Of a stretch of DNA of 64,000 nt, positions 27,670 to 38,000 are shown piece by piece. This DNA is from Aliishimia sp963721175 (GTDB taxonomy: Bacteria > Pseudomonadota > Alphaproteobacteria > Rhodobacterales > Rhodobacteraceae). The translations under genes were made by a program, and so were the position numbers. The stretch spans positions 248,001-312,000 of the forward strand of contig CAVRIG010000020.1 of NCBI GenBank assembly GCA_963721175.1. The letters are read 5' to 3'. Positions within the stretch are counted from its first letter, which is position 1; every line of letters starts with the position of its first letter. Under the pieces are notes generated by a model. The model saw only the letters and a program-made list of their open reading frames with translations, ran no database searches and had not been told where the DNA came from.

Positions 27670-28184
27670 GCGGCGGCCTCCCCGGATGGCTGCGCCGGCG
27701 CGCGCGCGGGCGCCGCGCGATGGGAGCGGAGCCATTCCTTTGCCGCGCGGCGCAAACCCGGCGAGGGCGGCGCGGTCTGGTCGCGCCAGGGCGCGATGCG
27801 GAGCTCCGCTTCGGCTTCCTGCGGAAACGCGCCCCGCCCGGTCTGCGCGATGAAGTCAGTCCAGCTATCGCCGGTCAGCGACGCGACGTCTTCGCGCGGC
27901 CAGGCGGCGAGCGCCGCTCGGCGCAGGATCGTGGCGACCTCGGCCGCCGTGCGCGCCTCGGCGAGCTCCGCAAGGGCTGCCCGGCGGTACGCATTGGCCC
28001 GGCGATGCGCGGTCCAGCGCCAGAAGCCCCAGCCCAGCAGCGCGAGGACGAGCAGGGCGAGCGCGACCCAGCCCCAGGTCTCCGGCACGAGGGGGATCGG
28101 TGCAGGCTCGGACGGCTCCACGAGGCCGTCGATCAGGTCGATGAGGTTCACCGGGGTCGTGGTATCGGTCTCCGCGCCGTTCAT
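27666..28184 (-). CDS. DUF4381 membrane protein
   Basis: A 172-residue protein with one helix near residues 38-58 (WGWVALALLVLALLGWGFW). A helical cytosolic domain follows, with LRRAALAAWPREDVASLTGDSWTDFI, the signature of DUF4381 proteins found between DUF58 and vWA genes. It overlaps both neighbours by 4 bp. The function is not known, but its place in MoxR operons is very regular. Confidence 0.85.
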   Translation of the reverse strand: MNGAETDTTTPVNLIDLIDGLVEPSEPAPIPLVPETWGWVALALLVLALLGWGFWRWTAHRRANAYRRAALAELAEARTAAEVATILRRAALAAWPREDVASLTGDSWTDFIAQTGRGAFPQEAEAELRIAPWRDQTAPPSPGLRRAAKEWLRSHRAAPARAPAQPSGEAAA

Positions 28185-29158
28185 CGCGGGCCGAGCCCCA
28201 TCAGGCGACGCATCTGGGGCAGCGTCTCCTCGCCCGCCGAAAGCGGCAGCACGGGCACGCCGAAGCGGCGCTGCCAGTCGAACACCTCCGCGAGCCGCCC
28301 CTCGGCCAGTGCGGCAAGACCCTTGCGTGCCGCCGCACCGCCCGTGTCGATCTCCGCCTGCAACTCGCCGTCCGAGACGACGAGGCGCAGGTTATCCGGC
28401 ATCTCGTGCGCCAGCGGGTCGGTCACGGTCACGAGCACCAGGTCGTTGCGCCGCGCGAGACCGGAGACGAGGCGCGCGGTCTCCCCGTCATTCCCGTCGA
28501 AGTCGCTCAGGACGATCACCAGGTGGTTGCGCGGCGCGATCCGGGCGACGGCGCGCAGCACTTGCGTCAGCCCGACCGGGTCCACGGCGGGCGCGTCGGC
28601 GCTCAGCAGCCCGTTCGCATCCGCCAGCGCGGCGAGGAAGCGGTTCAACCCGGCGCGGCTCCGCTGCGGGCGCATCTCGGCGATCACCGCGTCGCCGAAG
28701 ACGATACCGCCGACCCGGTCGCCCTGGTCGAGGATGCGGAACGCCGCCAGCGCCGCAGCCTCGGCTGCGGTGACGGATTTCATGTTGAGACGCGAGCCGA
28801 AGAACATGCTCATCCGCTGGTCGACGACGATCAGCGCGGGGCGGTCGCGCTCCTCCGTCATGACGCGGACATGCGGGCTGCCGGTGCGCGCCGTCACCTT
28901 CCAGTCGATGGCGCGAATGTCGTCGCCCGGCAGGTAGTCGCGCAGCTCCTCGAAGTTCAGCCCCCGTCCGCGCAGGCGCGAGGCGTGGCGACCGTTGAGG
29001 ACCGAGCGGGCCGGCTGGCGCGGCAGGAAGGTCAGCGCCTGCGCACGTCGTTCCAGACTGCGCAGATGTTCCAGATCGGCGTGAATGCGCGGGTCGCCCG
29101 CGGACGGCGCGGCGGCCGGCAGCGTTCCGGTGCGGATGCGGGCGGCGCGGTCCTGCAT
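28181..29158 (-). CDS. DUF58 domain protein
   Basis: A 325-residue soluble protein with the DUF58 signature: GRGLNFEELRDYLPGDDIRAIDW, then VRVMTEERDRPALIVVDQRMSM. The family core is a vWA-like fold, here with VVDQRMS in place of a strict MIDAS. Later motifs include LVIVLSDFDGND. It starts 10 bp after the MoxR gene and overlaps DUF4381, so it is made with them. DUF58 proteins are regular partners of MoxR ATPases. Confidence 0.9.
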   Translation of the reverse strand: MQDRAARIRTGTLPAAAPSAGDPRIHADLEHLRSLERRAQALTFLPRQPARSVLNGRHASRLRGRGLNFEELRDYLPGDDIRAIDWKVTARTGSPHVRVMTEERDRPALIVVDQRMSMFFGSRLNMKSVTAAEAAALAAFRILDQGDRVGGIVFGDAVIAEMRPQRSRAGLNRFLAALADANGLLSADAPAVDPVGLTQVLRAVARIAPRNHLVIVLSDFDGNDGETARLVSGLARRNDLVLVTVTDPLAHEMPDNLRLVVSDGELQAEIDTGGAAARKGLAALAEGRLAEVFDWQRRFGVPVLPLSAGEETLPQMRRLMGLGPR

Positions 29159-29168
29159 GGGCTCCTCC

Positions 29169-30170
<1,002 letters not shown>

Positions 30171-30228
30171 CGTGAATTCCGTATTTGGTGCGGTCCACCC
30201 CATTGGGAGCGGACCGCGACGCAGTCGT

Positions 30229-31734
30229 CTACTGCTTGGGCGTGAAGGAGCCGGCTTCCTGGCGCTGCGGGTAGTCCTCGAAGGTGGCCATGAATTCCGC
30301 GACGACGCCGGTGATCGGGCCGAAGGCGTACATGTGACGCACGAACCAATCATCGTAGTAGGAGGAATCCTCCGGTGCCATCTCGAACGGATCGGCGCGC
30401 AGGTCGATCAGCAGCGGAGCTTTCAGCGGGATCTGGCCGCGGGTCCAGGCGCCCATGCCTTCTTCTTCCTGGATGCTGAAGTGTGCTTTCCAACGGTTGA
30501 TCCGCACCGCGCCCAGCGACCCGTCGTCCACGAAGGCGAAGAACTTGTCGCGCGGCCAGTCTCCGGCATCTTCCGCGCCGGTCAGGTTCGGAAGCAGGTT
30601 ATAACCATCGATATGGACGTTGTAGGTCATGTCGCCGGCCTGGTATCCGTCGAGAAGCTTCTGCTTGATGTCCGGATCCCCTGCGGCGGCAACCAGCGTC
30701 GGGAACATGTCTTCAAGCGACAGGATCTCGTTGGAGACCTGACCGCCTTCGATCTGACCCGGCCATTTCATCATGAACGGAATACGAATGCCGCCTTCCC
30801 AGGTGGTGGCCTTTTCGCCACGGAACGGCGAGGTGCCGCCATCCGGCCAGGTGAACTTTTCCGCGCCGTTGTCGGTGGTGTAGATGACGATGGTGTTGTC
30901 CGCTGCACCAAGCTCATCCAGCTTGGCCAGAAGCTGACCCACCATGCCGTCATGTTCGGTCATCCCGTCGGCCACGATGCCGAGGCCAGTTGCCCCTTCG
31001 CTTTCCTCCCTGAGGTGCGTGAAGATGTGCATCCGGGTGGTGTTGTACCAGACGAACCAGGGCGTGTCGGAGTCTTCCTGGCGCTCGATGAAGTCGATGG
31101 CGGCGGTCAGGAATTCCTCGTCGATGGTCTCCATGCGTTCTCTGGTCAGCGGGCCGGTATCCTGAACCTCGCCGTCAGCGCTGGATTGGATCACGCCGCG
31201 CGGGCCATAGTTCTCACGGAATTCCGGGTTCTGCGGATAATCCGGGTTCTCCGGCTCTTCCTCGGCGTTCAGGTGGTAGAGGTTGCCGAAGAATTCGTCG
31301 AAGCCGTGGTTGGTGGGCAGGAACTCATCCCGGTCGCCCAGGTGGTTCTTGCCGAACTGGCCGGTGGCGTAGCCCATGGGCTTGAGCATTTCGGCGATGG
31401 TCGGATCTTCGGCCTGAAGGCCGATGGGATCGCCGGGCATGCCGATCTTCAGCATGCCGGTCCGCTTGGGGGACTGGCCGGTGATGAAGGCCGCGCGGCC
31501 CGCGGTGCAGCTCTGCTGGCCGTAGGCGTCGGTGAAGCGGATGCCGTCCTCGGCGATGCTGTCGATGTTGGGCGTGCGGTAGCCCATGACGCCGCCGTTG
31601 TAGGCACTGGTGTTGTACCAGCCGATGTCGTCACCCATGATGACGAGGATGTTCGGCGGGTCTCCGTCCTGCGCCGCGGCTGCGGACGCGTAGAGGATGG
31701 CGCCCAATGCCATCCACTTGGTTAGACCGTTCAT
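30229..31734 (-). CDS. Secreted arylsulfatase (second of two)
   Basis: A 501-residue protein from ATG 31734, with AGAGGAG about 8 bp upstream and a signal peptide ending ASAAAA. The sulfatase core includes the metal-binding NILVIMGDDIGW, the formylglycine site SCTAGRAAFITGQ (Cys in a C-T-A-G-R variant of C-x-P-x-R), GQFGKNHLGD, NHGFDEFFGN and YTTDNGAEKFTWPDGG. All expected catalytic positions are present. The active-site Cys must be oxidised by a maturation enzyme, which is not in this window. It hydrolyses a sulfate ester, substrate unknown. It is closely related to the sulfatase at 32834-34387. Confidence 0.9.
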   Translation of the reverse strand: MNGLTKWMALGAILYASAAAAQDGDPPNILVIMGDDIGWYNTSAYNGGVMGYRTPNIDSIAEDGIRFTDAYGQQSCTAGRAAFITGQSPKRTGMLKIGMPGDPIGLQAEDPTIAEMLKPMGYATGQFGKNHLGDRDEFLPTNHGFDEFFGNLYHLNAEEEPENPDYPQNPEFRENYGPRGVIQSSADGEVQDTGPLTRERMETIDEEFLTAAIDFIERQEDSDTPWFVWYNTTRMHIFTHLREESEGATGLGIVADGMTEHDGMVGQLLAKLDELGAADNTIVIYTTDNGAEKFTWPDGGTSPFRGEKATTWEGGIRIPFMMKWPGQIEGGQVSNEILSLEDMFPTLVAAAGDPDIKQKLLDGYQAGDMTYNVHIDGYNLLPNLTGAEDAGDWPRDKFFAFVDDGSLGAVRINRWKAHFSIQEEEGMGAWTRGQIPLKAPLLIDLRADPFEMAPEDSSYYDDWFVRHMYAFGPITGVVAEFMATFEDYPQRQEAGSFTPKQ

Positions 31735-31784
31735 TTCTGTTCTCCTCTTGCTTGCATCAAAGTCGTTGCACTCTCCACCTGATC

Positions 31785-32759
31785 TCACTCGTCCGGCCAG
31801 ATCTGTTCCCAGTCCTCGGCCATGTCGACCAGGTGCCAGCCACGCTCGCCCGCCTCGTCGAGGCCGCGGTTCAGCACGCCGATCTGGCCCTCGCGGTCGT
31901 AGGCGAACTCGCGTGTCGCGTCGGTGTGGTGGACCAGCATCCCGAACCGGGGGCCGTCGCCGGCGGTGGTCCATTCCAGCATCGCGAAGTCGCCGTCCGA
32001 GTTGCCGGCGGCAAAGATCGGGCGCTGGCCGATGTGGCGCATGATGCCGACGGGCTTGCCCTCCTTGTCGTCGATGAAGCTCACGCCGCCGTCCTTGGTC
32101 AGCGTCGGCACGCCATCATCGCCGACCGCATAGCTGGTGTTGCCCTCGCTGCCGACGACCTGCCACGACGGGATGTTGTACGCCTCGGGCGAGATCGCCC
32201 GGATGAAGTCGACGCCGCCGCCCGAGACGATCCAGGTCGTGAAGTCCTCGTCGCGCAGGTAGCTCAGCAGCTCCAGCATCGGCTGGTAGGTCATGCTGGC
32301 GTAGGTGCGGCCGGTCGTCGGATGCGTCGCCGTGGTCAGCCATTCGTAGGCCTCGGCCTCGAAGTCGTCGGGCGTGATGCCGGAATGGCTGACGTTGAAG
32401 ATTTCGATCAGACCCTCCTCGCCCCCGGCCATCATGCCGGCCATGTCGCCGTCGTTCGCTGCCTTCAGCACGTCCGAGGTGAGGATCGCGGGGTCGTCCG
32501 CTGCCTTCTCGCGCAGGACGTCGAGCGCATAGAACAACTGGAAGTACACCGGTTGCTCGGTCCAGAGGGTGCCGTCGTTGTCGAAGACCGCGATGCGGTC
32601 GTCCTCGGGGACGAAGGTGTCGGCGTCGGCGTCGGTCACGCTGTCGACGAAGGCGATGATCGCCTGCTTGGCGTCGGTGTCGTTCCACGACGGCAGCGGG
32701 TCGGCCAGCGCGAAGGCTGGCAGGGCGATCAGTGCGGCGGCGGTGATGGTGCTGCGCAT
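31785..32759 (-). CDS. Periplasmic HAD-family phosphatase-like protein
   Basis: A 324-residue protein. ATG 32759 (MRSTITAAALIALPAFALADPLP) gives a clean signal peptide with GAGG before it; the longer frame is not homologous. The HAD motif I is IAVFDNDGTLW; motif II is probably TTWIVSGGG, and motif IV is near FAAGNSDGDFAML. This resembles secreted HAD phosphatases of the phosphoserine-phosphatase type. It is placed between two sulfatases, suggesting that it acts on the same substrate or a product (inference). Confidence 0.82.
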   Translation of the reverse strand: MRSTITAAALIALPAFALADPLPSWNDTDAKQAIIAFVDSVTDADADTFVPEDDRIAVFDNDGTLWTEQPVYFQLFYALDVLREKAADDPAILTSDVLKAANDGDMAGMMAGGEEGLIEIFNVSHSGITPDDFEAEAYEWLTTATHPTTGRTYASMTYQPMLELLSYLRDEDFTTWIVSGGGVDFIRAISPEAYNIPSWQVVGSEGNTSYAVGDDGVPTLTKDGGVSFIDDKEGKPVGIMRHIGQRPIFAAGNSDGDFAMLEWTTAGDGPRFGMLVHHTDATREFAYDREGQIGVLNRGLDEAGERGWHLVDMAEDWEQIWPDE

Positions 32760-32790
32760 GGCAACCTCGCGATGTCTGGCGAAAGGATTG

Positions 32791-32817
32791 CCCGCGGAGA
32801 GCTTCGCTCCCCGCGGG
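32791..32817 (-). promoter_or_regulatory. Strong hairpin between sulfatase and HAD genes
   Basis: CCCGCGGAGAGC, loop TTC, GCTCCCCGCGGG forms a 12-bp stem with one mismatch in the 74-bp gap between the upstream sulfatase and the HAD gene. No T-run follows on the transcribed strand, so it is more likely an mRNA-stabilising or attenuating hairpin than a full terminator. Confidence 0.5.
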
Positions 32818-32833
32818 TCGGTTCGTTCAGGGA

Positions 32834-34387
32834 CTACTGGGACATGCCGCTGAGCTGCTTTTCGAGCTGCTCCTGGATCTGGTCGACCGAGAAGCTCGCC
32901 GCCCTCTGAGACGGCTGATACTCCACGAAGGTCGACAGAAACTTCGCAACTTCCGCCTGCGCGGGAACGAGCAGATAGGCATGTTGGAAAAGCCAGTCGT
33001 AGTATGTGTTCGAAGTTATGTCTGCCCGTTCGTAGGGATCGGCGCGCAGGTCGAACATTTTGGGCACGCGCAGCGGCGTGAAAGGTTCCGCCCAGATGTT
33101 GAGCGTACCTTTGGACCGCTGTTCCGAGAAAACGATCTTCCAATTCTCGTAGCGCATTCCCAGCAGATCGCCGTCATCGCTGAAGTAGAAGAACTCGGTA
33201 CGTGCGGTGTCTTCGGCTTCACCTGTCAGGTAGGGCAGTTGGTTGTAGCCGTCGAGATGAACCTTGTACTCCTTGCCGTCGATGGTCGTCCCTTCAAGCA
33301 GACGTTCCTTGATGTCCGTGTCACCTGCGGCTGCAAGCAGCGTCGGGAACCAGTCGAGACCCGAGAACATGCCGTTCTTGACCGTGCCGGGCTCGATTTG
33401 ACCGGGCCAGCGGATCATGGCGGGCACACGGAACGCGCCTTCCCAGTTGGTGTTCTTTTCCGACCGGAACGGCGTCGTGCCGGCATCGGGCCAGGTGTTC
33501 TGGTGCGGGCCGTTATCGGTCGAGTACATCACGATGGTGTTGTCGGCGACGCCCATATCGTCGAGTGCGTCGAGGATCGAGCCGACGATTGCATCATGCT
33601 CGATCATTCCGTCGGCATACTCGGTCAGCGCGGTCAGGCCGGGCTCACTACGGTTCTCCTCCTTGACGTGCGTGAAGGCGTGCATCCGCGTGGTGTTCAT
33701 CCAGACGAAGAACGGAATGCCCTGATCCACCTGCCTCTGCATGAAGTCGATGGCAGCCGCGGAAGTCTCCTCGTCCACAGTCTCCATCCGCTTGCGGGTC
33801 AGTGGGCCGGTGTCCTCGATCTCGCCGTCGGCGGAGGAGCGGATCACGCCGCGGGGGCCGAACTGTTCGCGGAAGGCGGGGTCCCGCGGGTAGTTGAATT
33901 GCTCGGGTTCTTCCTCGGCATTCAGATGGTAGAGGTTGCCGAAGAACTCGTCGAACCCGTGGTTCGTGGGCAGGAACTCGTCCTTGTCGCCGAGGTGGTT
34001 CTTGCCAAACTGGCCGGTGGCATAGCCCCGATCCTTGAGCGCTGACGCGATGGTCACGTCATCGTCGCGCATGCCAAGATCCGCGCCCGGCAGGCCGACC
34101 TTGGACAGGCCGGTGCGCAGGGTTGCTTGGCCCGTGATGAAGGTCGACCGGCCCGCCGTGCAGCTCTGCTCGGCGTAGTAGTCGGTGAACTTGAGCCCCT
34201 CGTTCGCGATCCGGTCGATGTTCGGCGTCTCGTAGCCCATCAACCCGAAGCTGTAGGTCGACAGGTTGGTCTGGCCGATGTCGTCGCCCCAGATGACCAG
34301 GATATTCGGCGGATCGGCATCCTGGGCGTGGGCCGCGACCGCGCCGAGGGCGAGCGCTAGCGTTGTGGCGTATCTGAGTTTGGTCAT
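32834..34387 (-). CDS. Secreted arylsulfatase (first of two)
   Basis: A 517-residue protein from ATG 34387 (MTKLRYATTLALALGAVAAHA), with a signal peptide cut near AHA-QDA. The core has NILVIWGDDIGQTN, the formylglycine motif SCTAGRSTFITGQ, GQFGKNHLGD, NHGFDEFFGN, HAFTH and STDNGPHQNTWPD. These match the paralogue at 30229-31734 closely, so the pair arose by duplication or serves related substrates. The C-terminus ends with a helical, Gln-rich tail not shared with the paralogue. It is the first structural gene downstream of the two response regulators. Confidence 0.9.
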   Translation of the reverse strand: MTKLRYATTLALALGAVAAHAQDADPPNILVIWGDDIGQTNLSTYSFGLMGYETPNIDRIANEGLKFTDYYAEQSCTAGRSTFITGQATLRTGLSKVGLPGADLGMRDDDVTIASALKDRGYATGQFGKNHLGDKDEFLPTNHGFDEFFGNLYHLNAEEEPEQFNYPRDPAFREQFGPRGVIRSSADGEIEDTGPLTRKRMETVDEETSAAAIDFMQRQVDQGIPFFVWMNTTRMHAFTHVKEENRSEPGLTALTEYADGMIEHDAIVGSILDALDDMGVADNTIVMYSTDNGPHQNTWPDAGTTPFRSEKNTNWEGAFRVPAMIRWPGQIEPGTVKNGMFSGLDWFPTLLAAAGDTDIKERLLEGTTIDGKEYKVHLDGYNQLPYLTGEAEDTARTEFFYFSDDGDLLGMRYENWKIVFSEQRSKGTLNIWAEPFTPLRVPKMFDLRADPYERADITSNTYYDWLFQHAYLLVPAQAEVAKFLSTFVEYQPSQRAASFSVDQIQEQLEKQLSGMSQ

Positions 34388-34524
34388 GGAGCGGTGTCTC
34401 CCCTGAATTTGTTGCACCCGAAGGCGTTGAACGTGCGGAGCGGGGGACGATCACGGCCAAGCGCGGCCCAAGCCCCTCGCGCGACGCTGCCGCAAGTCTG
34501 TATGACGTTGGGGAAGCTAGATAG

Positions 34525-34540
34525 TTGGACCAAGGTCTAA
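34525..34540. promoter_or_regulatory. Operator-like palindrome upstream of the sulfatase operon
   Basis: TTGGACC-AA-GGTCTAA, matching its own complement at 6 of 7 arm positions, lies in the 164-bp gap between the receiver-only regulator gene and the first sulfatase. A LuxR-type regulator such as the FixJ-like protein encoded next door binds sites of this size. The assignment is inferred. Confidence 0.4.
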
Positions 34541-34551
34541 CCGGGGGCATG

Positions 34552-34929
34552 TCAGACGGCGTGGCGTCCGTCCGGTTCGAGAAAGCGGTCCAGATCGGAG
34601 GGCAGGATCGGCTTCCGGAGAAAGACGGCCGCCCCGGCCGCAAGACACGCCTCCGCCGCGCCCGGCGTCTCGAGTCCGGACATCACCAAAATTCGCGCCT
34701 CGGGCCATTGCGCGCGGATCCGGGAAACGAGAGGCGGGCCGCTCAGGCCCGGGATGTGCAGATCGAGCACGATGTGGGTCGGCGGCTCCGGGCCACACCC
34801 ATAGAGCAGCGCGTTTGCGGAAATGAAGGCATGCGCCTCGAAGCCGAGCGCTCGCACCAGCCGACGCAGGGACCGGCAGACGGCTTGATCGTCGTCGACG
34901 ATGGCAACAAGTCGAGAAACTTCCTCCAT
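34552..34929 (-). CDS. Receiver-only response regulator
   Basis: A 125-residue single receiver domain. The acidic pair is VDDDQAVCRSL, the phospho-acceptor Asp is in HIVLDLHIPGLSG, the conserved Ser in LVMSGL and the Lys in FLRKP. No output domain follows. It lies 62 bp after the FixJ-like regulator and on the same strand, and is probably part of the same phosphorelay or a phosphate sink. Confidence 0.88.
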   Translation of the reverse strand: MEEVSRLVAIVDDDQAVCRSLRRLVRALGFEAHAFISANALLYGCGPEPPTHIVLDLHIPGLSGPPLVSRIRAQWPEARILVMSGLETPGAAEACLAAGAAVFLRKPILPSDLDRFLEPDGRHAV

Positions 34930-34991
34930 CGGACAGAGGATACGACGCCCGACCCCGAAGCGACAGTTGGACTGAAGGCCAATGTCCTGAG

Positions 34992-35615
34992 TTACCCGCC
35001 GTCACGGTGCCGGACGACCATCGTCACGAGGTCCGCGAACGTCTTGGCGCCCATCTTGCGCATCACGCGGGCGCGATGCACCTTCACCGTTTTCTCGACG
35101 ATGTCGAGATCCCCGGCAATCTGCTTGTTCAAGCGCCCGGCAACGACGGCATCGAGCACTTCCAGCTCGCGCAGCGTCAGGCTGTCGAGCCGCGCCGCGA
35201 AGGCATCCGCATCCGCCTGTAGCCTCCGACGCCCGCGGTCCAACTCGAGAGCCCGGTCGATGGACGCGAGGAGCGCATCGGCTGCTATGGGCTTGGTCAG
35301 GTAGTCGATGGCGCCGCCCCTGATCGCGCGAACGCTCGACGCGATATCGCCTTCGGCCGTGAGGAAGATGATCGGCAGGCAGGCCCGCTGCGCCGTCAGC
35401 CAGCCCTGCACCGAATGTCCATCACCCCCCGGCATCCGACGGTCGAGGATCAGGCAGCCTGCTTCCTCGAGGTCGAACTGATCGAAGAACTGCTGCGCAC
35501 TCGAATGCGTCTTCGTGCGGTGGCCGGCCGTCGCGATCAACCGTCCGATCGACCTGAGCAGAGCGGGGTCGTCATCGACCAGGTGGACGGTGGGGCCATC
35601 CGACATCGCGGTCAC
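34992..35615 (-). CDS. FixJ/LuxR-family response regulator
   Basis: A 207-residue protein. The receiver has VDDDPALLRS, the phospho-acceptor in CLILDRRMPGGDG, LTAEGD and YLTKP. The C-terminal LuxR helix-turn-helix reads LTLRELEVLDAVVAGRLNKQIAGDL and VHRARVMRKMGA. The start is GTG 35615, overlapping the kinase stop as GTGA, although an internal ATG is three codons later. It is the likely transcriptional output of the kinase at 35612-37465 and could drive the sulfatase operon downstream. Confidence 0.9.
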   Translation of the reverse strand: MTAMSDGPTVHLVDDDPALLRSIGRLIATAGHRTKTHSSAQQFFDQFDLEEAGCLILDRRMPGGDGHSVQGWLTAQRACLPIIFLTAEGDIASSVRAIRGGAIDYLTKPIAADALLASIDRALELDRGRRRLQADADAFAARLDSLTLRELEVLDAVVAGRLNKQIAGDLDIVEKTVKVHRARVMRKMGAKTFADLVTMVVRHRDGG

Positions 35616-37465
35616 GCCGGCGGCAGTGCCAGAACGGCCCGCGACCCCCGTGCAGTCGGCACGAAGTCGAGTGTGCCGTGATGTGCCTCGGCGATCGTTC
35701 TGCAGATCGCCAGACCCATGCCCAGTCCACCGGCCTTGGTGGTCACGAAGGGTTGGAACGGATCATCCGCCACCTCCCTTGCCAGACCGGGGCCGTTGTC
35801 CTGCACCATGATCGCATACCGGCCATCGGCCAGTCTAGCCGTTTCGATGGTCAGGGTGCGGCTCTCCGGCGTCTGGGCGTTCATCGCGTCCATGCTGTTC
35901 AGCATAAGGTTGAGGACAATCTGCCTGAATTGTTCGCTGTCACCCAAGACGACCAAAGGACGCGGGGCGGTGCGGACGGTGACGCGCACGTCGCGCATCA
36001 CCGCCTCGCTGTTCGTCAGGCGCGCGACAGACGTCGCCACATCGTTCAGGTCGACGGGCGTGGGCTCGACCGCGCGTCGGCTCATCAGGTTTCGCAGGTC
36101 GGAGATGATCTTCGCCGCACGCCGATCTTCGGAGGCGATGTCGCCAAGGATTTCCGCGACCGCTTCGATATCGGGCGGCGATCTGCGGATCAGCCTTGCA
36201 CCCGCCTCGGCATCGGCGAGAATGGCGGTCAGGGGTTGGTTCAGTTCGTGGGTGATGGCGCCGGAGAGCGCCCCGAGCTGGGACACGCGCGACAGCCGAG
36301 CGAGTTCGAGTTGCTGCTCGGTAACTTCACGCTGGGAAGCCTGCCAGCGTCGCCCCTGGACCACGAGTGCGGCGATCGTGGCTGTCTGCGCGAGGACGAC
36401 CGCGAGCACCGCAAAGATGACGAGCCGGTATCTCTCCCATATCGTCGGATCATAGTCGATCAGTACGGCATTGTCCGGGAGAAGACTGAGATCCAGCCCG
36501 TAGCGGCGAAATTCATCCCAATCGACCACGGGGAGACGAGTCACGGGTACTACGGTGCTCCCGGTCACTGTCCCCGAGAGCACTTCGCCGGCGAGGTCTC
36601 CCAGTTTCCGGCCGATCTCCTCGAATGGCTGGACCAAACCTCCGACCACACCGCCATCGCCGTTGTCGAGGAATGTTTGGTAGACGGCCCAGGTTGGTGC
36701 GGCGGACCTTGCCGCAATCTCGTTCGCCGCATTCGCTGGAATGAACCGGGCGCCGCTGGCATCCTCGAAAATCGTCAGGATCAGGAGGATCGTGTCGGCA
36801 TCGAGCCTGGCCGCCGCCTCCTCGAACTCGGCGAGCGTCAGCCCGCTGACGAAGTCGATGTCCAGCCCGGATTCGTTGGCCAGAGCGTCGCGCGCGAATG
36901 CTTGCCAGTTGTCGTCGAAGGGCGCCGAGCCGGTGAAGACCACGAGGCGACGCGCATCGGGTTGCACGCGACGCGCGAGGGAGACCGTGCCTTCGAGATC
37001 GAAGACACTCAACACCACATGCACGTCGTCGGGCAGCGGCGTTTCATACAAGCTGTCCGTGACGGCAGCCGCCACGACGGGTCTGCCGGGTGCGAAGCGT
37101 TCCCGGTGTGCCAGAACGAGGCGCAGAGCGGCGGGACCGATCGCCAGAACGGCATCTACAGACCTATTGGAATACTTTCGCTCGAGCATTTCGATGAAGC
37201 GGTTGTCTTCTGCTTCGGCGGCGAATTCCTGGATGGCACGAAACTCCGTGTAGAGTTCGTAGCGGTATTCAAAGATGGTATCCAGCGTCTCCCGCAGGCC
37301 ATCTGCCACGCCGATATTCGCGGTCAGCGTGCTGGTGTCGGAATAGATTGCCAGTATTCTTGGCTGTCCGTCATCCTCGACCATCTGCGCCGCAGAGGCG
37401 ACACATAGAGCGAGCCAGAGCCCGATCCCAAGGACGAATGACGGAGCGAAACGAAGATCAGCCAT
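35612..37465 (-). CDS. Sensor histidine kinase with ABC-type substrate-binding sensor domain
   Basis: A 617-residue protein if started at ATG 37465 (MADLRFAPSFVL); an ATG at 37492 is also possible. The signal helix ends near ASAAQ. A periplasmic region resembling ABC substrate-binding domains (PF04392-like) spans about residues 35-350: ILAIYSDTSTLTANIGVADGL, VDAVLAIGPAALRLVL and GGVVGGLVQPFEEIG. One helix is near 355-380. The kinase core has an H-box GALSGAITHELNQPLTAIL, an N-box VLNLMLNSMDAM, a G1 VQDNGPGL and a G2 GGLGMGLAI. It overlaps the FixJ-like gene. It probably senses a small periplasmic ligand. Confidence 0.88.
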   Translation of the reverse strand: MADLRFAPSFVLGIGLWLALCVASAAQMVEDDGQPRILAIYSDTSTLTANIGVADGLRETLDTIFEYRYELYTEFRAIQEFAAEAEDNRFIEMLERKYSNRSVDAVLAIGPAALRLVLAHRERFAPGRPVVAAAVTDSLYETPLPDDVHVVLSVFDLEGTVSLARRVQPDARRLVVFTGSAPFDDNWQAFARDALANESGLDIDFVSGLTLAEFEEAAARLDADTILLILTIFEDASGARFIPANAANEIAARSAAPTWAVYQTFLDNGDGGVVGGLVQPFEEIGRKLGDLAGEVLSGTVTGSTVVPVTRLPVVDWDEFRRYGLDLSLLPDNAVLIDYDPTIWERYRLVIFAVLAVVLAQTATIAALVVQGRRWQASQREVTEQQLELARLSRVSQLGALSGAITHELNQPLTAILADAEAGARLIRRSPPDIEAVAEILGDIASEDRRAAKIISDLRNLMSRRAVEPTPVDLNDVATSVARLTNSEAVMRDVRVTVRTAPRPLVVLGDSEQFRQIVLNLMLNSMDAMNAQTPESRTLTIETARLADGRYAIMVQDNGPGLAREVADDPFQPFVTTKAGGLGMGLAICRTIAEAHHGTLDFVPTARGSRAVLALPPA

Positions 37466-37585
37466 CGCCCATTTGATAAGGCCGTACAACATCGTCGAGC
37501 GTAGCAGCGCGAAATGTCGCCTGCAAGCGGTAGACCGCTCCCGCGGATCCTGCAGATCCACTCCGTTTGAGCCACCGTCCAGGAA

Positions 37586-38000
37586 CTATCTGCCGCGCGT
37601 CGCTCCGCAGGCGAATATGAGCGGTTCCGGCTTCATGTGTTGCCGCAACCGACGCAGTTCCCAGTGCAGGTTCTCCGACAGATGGATCCCGCCGATCAGG
37701 ATCACGTCCGCGCGGACAAGGAAGTGGAGCGCCCACTCCCGCCAGCGCTCATCCGGTGTCGACGCGATCGTGAGCGTCTTCGGCACGCCCCATCTGCACT
37801 CGATGGCCCCAGTCAGACCCTACGCCAGTTTCTGCCCCGGCCTCGTGTCGAGCCGTACCACGCCCAGATGACGTAAGATGAAGCCCGCCGAGGTATACCA
37901 CGGCCGCGGCGCGCCGATCCTGTCCATGAGAGAGGAGATCAAGAAACAGACCATCCGGAAACGCCGCTTGCAGCACCGGAACGCGGCCGCTTGACCTCAA
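37586..38000 (-). pseudogene. Decayed gene fragment upstream of the sensor kinase
   Basis: On the minus strand a plausible protein reads LISSLMDRIGAPRPWYTSAG, then HLGVVRLDTRPGQKLA, then a TAG, then GLTGAIECRWGVPKTLTIAS, EWALHFLVRADVILIG and LHWELRRLRQHMKPEPLIF to a stop at 37586. A neighbouring frame upstream (PVLQAAFPDGLFLDLLSH) looks like an earlier part of the same gene. A stop and a frame change together suggest decay. No family is recognised. Confidence 0.3.
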
